Source of the DNA: 58-81 sp012729145 | GTDB lineage: Bacteria; Synergistota; Synergistia; Synergistales; Thermovirgaceae | DNA length: 64,000 nucleotides | Assembly (NCBI GenBank): GCA_040770625.1 | Contig: JAXGIW010000004.1 | Coordinates: forward strand, 144,786 to 208,785 | Reading direction: 5' to 3' | Shown here: piece by piece, positions 59,554 through 64,000 of the stretch | How positions within the stretch are numbered: the stretch's first letter is position 1 | How the letters are laid out: every line of letters starts with the position of its first letter | Notes under the pieces: generated by a model | What the model was told of the DNA's origin: nothing | The model's input: the letters and a program-made list of their open reading frames with translations, nothing else | Databases searched by the model: none | Translations under genes and position numbers: made by a program

Positions 59554-60762
59554 CTAGAGCATGGCCTGGATGGCCCCCACTATGGGCAGGAATATCGCCG
59601 ATGCGACCAGCGCCACTATTCCTCCCACAAAAATAATGAGCAGAGGCTCAATTACCGCCGTAAGACGCTTGATCTTCTCGTCCAGTTCCTGCTCGAACCA
59701 GTCGGCCACCTTGCTGAGCATCTCCTCCAGGCGCCCCGTCTGCTCCCCGATGGTTATCATGTGCCCGACCATTACGGGGAATACCCCGTCTTGATCACGG
59801 TCTCCCCCAGGGCCTGCCCCTCCGGGCAGCCTCCCGCATATCGGTGTAGGCCTTCTCTATCACGTAGTTGTTGGCCACCTCGGCGGTCATCTCCAGGGAC
59901 ATCAGGATGGGCACCCCGCCTCCACGAGGGCCGAAAGGGTGCGGTTGGTCCTGGCCATGATAGTCTTGTAGAAGATGTCCCCCACCACGGGAAGCTTCAG
60001 CTTGATCCTGTCCATGAAAGGCTTCGTGGCCTTCATCCTGTTGAAGAGGATGATCATGACGACCAGCGTGATGACCCCAGCCAGGAAGACGTACCACTTC
60101 TCGCTCATCCAGATTGCAAAGTCGAAAGTGACTGTGGTCACCCTGGGAAGCTCGATCCCCATGGAGTCGAAAACCTGGGCGAATCGGGGGACGATGAAGG
60201 TTACCAGTATGTAAACTACGCCCAGGGCAAAGGTGACCACCACGGCTGGATAGCTTACGGCCGAGTAGATCTTGGCCCTGAGTTCCTGCTGCTTCTCCAG
60301 GAACGTGGCCAGCCTCTGGAGGCTCGAATCGAGCACACCCCCCTCCTCGCCCGCCCTCACTATGGATATCATCAGCAGTGAGAAGACCTTCTGGGTGCGC
60401 ATGGCTCCGCTAAGCGACATGCCTCCGTCAACCTGCTTTTTAACCTCTTTTACCGAAGAGGCAAGCCTCTTGTTCCTGGTCTGGCCTGCAAGTATCTCCA
60501 GGGCACCTCCAAGGTTGATCCCCGCCGATATCATCGTTGCCAGCTGGCGGAAGAGCACCGCCTTGTCCTTCAGGGAAACGGTGCTTATCTTTCGAAGACG
60601 GTCCATTATGGACTCGCTGTCCCTCTGCGTGGTTCCCTCGAAGGACAACGGTATCAGTCCGCGCTGCCTTATTATGGCCGCAGCCTGCTCCTGGCTCTCG
60701 GCTGCCATGAATCCGCTTACGGTATCTCCTTTGGGATTGCGGGCCTTGTACTTGAATCTCAA
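59554..60762 (-). pseudogene. pilC: Type IV pilus inner-membrane platform PilC, frameshifted
   Basis: Residues 1-285 are an ordinary PilC (MRFKYKARNPKGDTVSGFMA, then the T2SSF domain PRFAQVFDSMGIELPRVTTV). The homology then continues in other frames: MSLEMTAEVANNYVIEKAYT, then the ALGETVIKTG stretch, then MITIGEQTGRLEEMLSKVAD through the last membrane helix. This implies three one-base losses near 59914-59917, 59813-59820 and 59780-59781, all beside short homopolymers; together they restore the original frame. As written, the product stops at residue 286. TTG start 9 bases after GGAGG. Confidence 0.88.
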
Positions 60763-60791
60763 CTTTATTTTCCTCCGCCATCAATAAACTA

Positions 60792-60811
60792 CCCTGCGGG
60801 TTGCCGCAGGG
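60792..60811 (-). terminator. Hairpin 3' of the riboswitch (expression platform)
   Basis: CCCTGCGG / CCGCAGGG, 8-bp stem with a 4-base loop, followed on the minus strand by TAGTTTATT. The T-tract is broken, so it is a weak terminator or a regulatory stem. It lies 7 bases after the aptamer and about 15 bases before the pilC ribosome site. Confidence 0.6.
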
Positions 60812-60818
60812 CGATACA

Positions 60819-60913
60819 CTGCATCATGGCAACCCGGCTGTCCTTCCCGGCGGGTTTGGACCCGTGGCTTTGCGTCGCCGCCTCTCGACGGTTTTGCCTT
60901 TAACTTTACGCAG
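60819..60913 (-). promoter_or_regulatory. GEMM-I (c-di-GMP-I) riboswitch upstream of pilC
   Basis: The minus-strand leader shows the GEMM-I elements in order: outer stem CTGCGT/ATGCAG, GGCAAAACC, a GNRA-capped stem (CCGTC-GAGA-GGCGG), the conserved GACGCAAAGCCACGGGTC, a receptor stem (GTCC/GGAC) and AGCCGGGTTGCC. It has one more A than the usual GGCAAACC. It should bind c-di-GMP (or, in a variant form, cGAMP) and control pilC and the pilin gene. Confidence 0.9.
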
Positions 60914-60939
60914 CAACATTTAAATTGATATTCTTATTA

Positions 60940-60968
60940 ATAATAGGAATGCATGGACAAATTGTCAA
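60940..60968 (-). promoter_or_regulatory. Consensus promoter of the riboswitch-pilC unit
   Basis: TTGACA (60963-60968), 17-bp spacer, TATTAT (60940-60945) on the minus strand, in the gap after pilT. A perfect -35 and a 5/6 -10; transcription would start near 60933, about 20 bases before the aptamer. Confidence 0.85.
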
Positions 60969-60985
60969 TATGTCACGTTATTCTG

Positions 60986-62068
60986 CTAAAAGGAGGATTC
61001 GAATACGAGCCTCTCCAGGTCCTTGGGGTCGTGGGCCCGTGCCTTGGCCGTGTCGAAAGGGATCATCCCATCCCTTACCAGTCGGCCCAGGTCCTGGTCC
61101 ATGGTATGCATCCCGAAGGACAACCCCGTCTGCATGATGCTCGTCATCTGGGAGACCTTGGCCTCCCGGATCAGGTTCCTTATGGCCGGTGTGGCGAACA
61201 TCAGGTCCGTTGCCACCACCCGCCCCCCTCCGGGGACAGGGATGAGCTGCTGGGTACAGACCCCTATGAGGACAGTGCTCAGCTGCTGGCGGATCTGCTG
61301 CTGCTGGTGCGGGGGGAATACGTCGATTATCCTGTCCACCGTCTGGGCGGCGCTCTGGGTGTGAAGGGTCGCAAAGACAAGATGCCCCGTCTCCGCGGCG
61401 GTCACAGCTGCAGAGATGGTCTCCAGGTCCCTCATCTCTCCGATTAGGATAACGTCTGGGTCCTGCCGCAAAACCCGCTTCAGTGCCTCGGAGAAGCTCC
61501 TGGTGTCGGCCCCGACCTCCCTCTGGTGTATCACCGCCATCTCCGAGGAATACATGTACTCTATGGGGTCTTCGATGGTGACTATGTGGCAGGGCCGGGT
61601 CAGGTTTATCTCCTGGATCAGCGACGCCAGGGTGGTGCTCTTGCCGCTCCCCGTCGGCCCAGTCACCATGAAGAGGCCGCGGTGCTTCTTCGTCACCTCT
61701 ATGATAGGCTGGGGAAGCTTCAGGTCCGAGATGGTCCTGATGCTGGTGGGGATCGTTCTCAGGGCAACCCCCAGGTTTCCCCTTTCGTAAAAGCAGTTCC
61801 CCCTGAAGCGGGAGCTTTCCCCCGTCGGGCCAGTGAAGGTGAAGCTGAAGTCTATCTCCAGGCTGCCCTCGAAATCCTCTATCTGCTTCCTTGTAAGGAC
61901 CTCTCCCACCATGGAGCGAACATCCTCAACAGACAGGACCCCGAAGGATGTCACAGAGACCAGGTCACCGTCGATCCTGATCGTCGGGTGAAGGCCCGTG
62001 CTGATGTGGATATCCGTCGCCTGTCTACGCAGCGCTTCTGCCAGTACGTCCTGCAACGATGCCGCCAT
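60986..62068 (-). CDS. pilT: Twitching motility (retraction) ATPase PilT
   Basis: 360 residues. Walker A VTGPTGSGKSTTLASL (about 126-141), Asp box region SEMAVIHQREVGADT, Walker B-like PDVILIGEMRDLET and the PilT-specific AIRNLIREAKVSQM near 280. Hexameric motor that retracts pili. ATG 7 bases after GGAGG. No lesions in this gene. Confidence 0.96.
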   Translation of the reverse strand: MAASLQDVLAEALRRQATDIHISTGLHPTIRIDGDLVSVTSFGVLSVEDVRSMVGEVLTRKQIEDFEGSLEIDFSFTFTGPTGESSRFRGNCFYERGNLGVALRTIPTSIRTISDLKLPQPIIEVTKKHRGLFMVTGPTGSGKSTTLASLIQEINLTRPCHIVTIEDPIEYMYSSEMAVIHQREVGADTRSFSEALKRVLRQDPDVILIGEMRDLETISAAVTAAETGHLVFATLHTQSAAQTVDRIIDVFPPHQQQQIRQQLSTVLIGVCTQQLIPVPGGGRVVATDLMFATPAIRNLIREAKVSQMTSIMQTGLSFGMHTMDQDLGRLVRDGMIPFDTAKARAHDPKDLERLVFESSF

Positions 62069-62092
62069 CGGGCTACCTCCGCCTCGGATTCG

Positions 62093-63790
62093 TCAGTAAA
62101 GGGTCACCTGGAGTACCTCCTCCAGGCTGGTGACCCCGTCACGCACCTTGACAAGCCCTGAATCCCTGAGGGACCTCATGCCCTTCCGGATGGCCTCGTG
62201 CTGTATACGATGCCCGGCCACCCCTTCCAGGATAAGGTTCTGGATATCCTCGTCGACCTTCATGATCTCGTAGATCCCTGACCTCCCCTTGTACCCCGTG
62301 CCGCGGCAAACCTCGCACCCCACAGGCTTGAAGGCTTTCGTGCCTTTTGGAAGACCAAGGTCCTCTGCGGTCTTGTCTGGTATGACATACTCCTGCTTGC
62401 ACTCCTCGCAGAGCTTGCGGACCAGTCTCTGGGCCACCACGGCCAGCAGCGAGGAGGAGACCAGGAAGGGGGCTATACCCATCTCGATAAGCCTTATGGA
62501 TGCGCTCGGGGCATCGTTCGTATGGAGCGTCGAAAGGACCAGGTGTCCTGTGAGTGCGGCCCTGACGGCCAGCTGGGCCGTCTCAAGATCCCGGATCTCT
62601 CCCACCATTATCTTGTCGGGGTCCTGGCGGAGAATGGAGCGGAGGGCCTCGCTGAAGGTAAGCCCCGCCTTCTCGTTCACCTGGATCTGGTTGATCCCCG
62701 TCATTGTGTACTCCACGGGGTCTTCAACGGTTATTATGTTAACTTCGGGCTTGCTGAGCCTCTCGAGTACGGAGTAGAGTGTCGTCGATTTTCCGCTTCC
62801 GGTGGGACCCGTAACGAGGATTATCCCGTACGGGGCTGCCATTATGTCGTCGATGATCTCCCTGTCGTCAGGACCCAGGCCGAGCTTCTCGAGACCCACC
62901 ATGGCACTGGACTGGTCGAGAAGCCTGAGGACGACCTTCTCTCCGTAGATGGTGGGGAGCGTCGAAACGCGAAGGTCGATGTTCTTGTTGAGGGTCTTGA
63001 TAAGGATCCTTCCGTCCTGGGGGCGTCTCTTCTCGGAGATGTCTATGTTGGCCATTATCTTGATCCTCGACGATACTGCGGGGTGAAGTTTTCTCGGGAA
63101 GTCGATGGCGTCGAAGAGGGAGCCGTCGACCCTGTACCTGACCCGGGTGACCTTCTCAAAGGGTTCGATGTGGATGTCCGAGGCTGCCTCCCTGACGGCC
63201 TGTTCCATTATGGAGTTGACGAGCTTGACAACCGGGGCGTCATCGGCGGTGGCCCCCTTCCCGTCCCGGTCGAGATCGACCGCCGACCCGGAGGACTCCA
63301 CAACCTCCACCATAGCGTCGTCAAGGGAGCCCTGGACCTGGTAGAACTTGTCCAGGTCCCTGAAGATCTCCGTCGGAGTGGCGATGCCCACCTCCACGTC
63401 CATGCCGGTGAGGATCCTCACCTCGTCGATGGCAAGCACGTTCAGCGGGTCCGCCATGGCGACCATTAGCCTGTTGTTGTCCAGTATGGCCAGAGGAACC
63501 AGCTCAAGCCTCCTTGCGACGTTCTCGGGGACAAGGCGAAGAGCCTCGCCCATGGGCCGATAACGAGCAAGGGATATGAGAGGGATCCTGAGCTGCCTGC
63601 TGAGGACCTCCGCAAGCTGTCTCTCGCTCAGAAGCTGTTTCCCTATCAGGATCTCTCCAAGCCTCTTCTTGGAGTATTTCTGCTCGGAGAGGACTTTCTT
63701 CAGGTCCTCTTCGGAGAGAAGACCCGAACTTACAAGGAGGTCTCCCAGCCTGAACTGGAACTGGCCATTGGTCTCTTTCTCCTGCGACAT
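62093..63790 (-). CDS. pilB: Type IV pilus extension ATPase PilB
   Basis: About 565 residues. N-terminal MshEN/GSPII_E domain (about 10-150), which in some PilB homologues binds c-di-GMP. Walker A LVTGPTGSGKSTTLYSVLER (about 320), Walker B DPDKIMVGEIRDLETAQLAV and the tetracysteine zinc motif (CEECKQ ... CEVCRGTGYKG). ATG 63790 follows GAGGTG. Motor for pilus extension. Confidence 0.95.
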   Translation of the reverse strand: MSQEKETNGQFQFRLGDLLVSSGLLSEEDLKKVLSEQKYSKKRLGEILIGKQLLSERQLAEVLSRQLRIPLISLARYRPMGEALRLVPENVARRLELVPLAILDNNRLMVAMADPLNVLAIDEVRILTGMDVEVGIATPTEIFRDLDKFYQVQGSLDDAMVEVVESSGSAVDLDRDGKGATADDAPVVKLVNSIMEQAVREAASDIHIEPFEKVTRVRYRVDGSLFDAIDFPRKLHPAVSSRIKIMANIDISEKRRPQDGRILIKTLNKNIDLRVSTLPTIYGEKVVLRLLDQSSAMVGLEKLGLGPDDREIIDDIMAAPYGIILVTGPTGSGKSTTLYSVLERLSKPEVNIITVEDPVEYTMTGINQIQVNEKAGLTFSEALRSILRQDPDKIMVGEIRDLETAQLAVRAALTGHLVLSTLHTNDAPSASIRLIEMGIAPFLVSSSLLAVVAQRLVRKLCEECKQEYVIPDKTAEDLGLPKGTKAFKPVGCEVCRGTGYKGRSGIYEIMKVDEDIQNLILEGVAGHRIQHEAIRKGMRSLRDSGLVKVRDGVTSLEEVLQVTLY

Positions 63791-63847
63791 GAATATCACC
63801 TCGAAATAACGTCTCGGCCTGTATCCAGGGACTACATCTTAACTTTT

Positions 63848-63876
63848 TATATATCATACAACAAAATTATGGACAA
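63848..63876 (-). promoter_or_regulatory. Candidate promoter for pilB-pilT
   Basis: TTGTCC (63871-63876), 17-bp spacer, TATATA (63848-63853) on the minus strand, about 55 bases before the pilB start. A second overlapping pair (TTGTTG, 17, TAAGAT) is also possible. The leader is too short for a second riboswitch. Confidence 0.5.
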
Positions 63877-64000
63877 GGGAGTCAGGGGTAAACAAGGGGC
63901 AGGCATCAGGGGGCAGGAATAATGCCTTTGGACCGTGTAACACAGGATGTAGGAAAAAAACAAAATCAAAGCTTTCAACGGTGAAGTGTAGAACCCGTTG
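63877..64000. other. Window end without a recognised gene
   Basis: 124 bp upstream of pilB. Nothing coding is convincing. The last bases form a short inverted repeat, CAACGG (63978-63983) with CCGTTG (63995-64000), which may belong to a feature beyond the edge. Confidence 0.3.

Noticed and set aside
1..64000. CRISPR arrays, insertion sequences, rRNA genes
   Set aside because: No regularly spaced direct repeats, transposase-like genes with terminal inverted repeats, or rRNA-like stretches were noticed.

Overview
The window is about 64 kb of G+C-rich bacterial chromosome carrying about 60 tightly packed genes. All are on the minus strand except cysS and gpt. The gene content points to an anaerobic, amino-acid-fermenting diderm, most likely a member of the Synergistota. 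The reasons are a complete bacterial V/A-type ATPase operon, a four-subunit 2-oxoacid:ferredoxin oxidoreductase, Asp23-family proteins beside a secretin-dependent type IV pilus (so an outer membrane), nucleoside and SAM-product salvage, and a selenocysteine tRNA. The phylum is an inference; no rRNA gene is present. Many genes start with TTG or GTG and overlap the previous stop codon by 4 bp (ATGA, GTGA or TTGA), so transcription units are long.

Layout in coordinate order (transcription mostly runs right to left). 82-9255: V-type ATPase operon, read as CBS-domain protein, G/H, I, K, E, C, F, A, B, D, then rlmH. 9260-10996: a membrane glycosyltransferase that fuses a WecA-like domain lacking its catalytic residues to a TagA/WecG domain. 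11099-17383: serS, ribH, ribBA, ribE, ribD and a shortened uvrC. 17554-19504 (plus strand): cysS and gpt. 19523-24296: BMP-family nucleoside ABC transporter. 24407-26040: an acetoacetate-decarboxylase-family protein, tRNA-Sec (selC) with its own promoter, and a small sigma factor. 26056-34602: pdp, pnp, xerD-like recombinase, Nudix hydrolase, korCBAD, a P-loop ATPase, fmt and def. 34672-45329: rpsA, ispH, miaA, mutL, mutS, ruvX and alaS. 45371-51121: MTA/SAH deaminase, ahcY, mtnA, xseA, nusB and a small membrane protein. 51196-54312: four tandem Asp23 paralogues, a zinc-ribbon protein and efp. 54425-63790: type IV pilus genes pilQ, P, O, N, M, then pilin and pilC, pilT and pilB.

The most notable region is the pilus locus. 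A consensus promoter (TTGACA-17-TATTAT) just after pilT leads into a recognisable GEMM-I cyclic-dinucleotide (c-di-GMP) riboswitch and a terminator-like hairpin placed before pilC and the pilin gene. These two genes carry several single-base lesions. The pilin reading frame is split by one in-frame TAG, and pilC by three apparent one-base deletions within 150 bp. Either the pilus is decaying or phase-variable here, or this kilobase contains sequencing errors. Other points of interest are the selC gene, the four Asp23 paralogues, the WecA-like/TagA fusion, the shortened UvrC, an EF-P with arginine at the loop tip, and a P-loop ATPase tied to the oxidoreductase operon.
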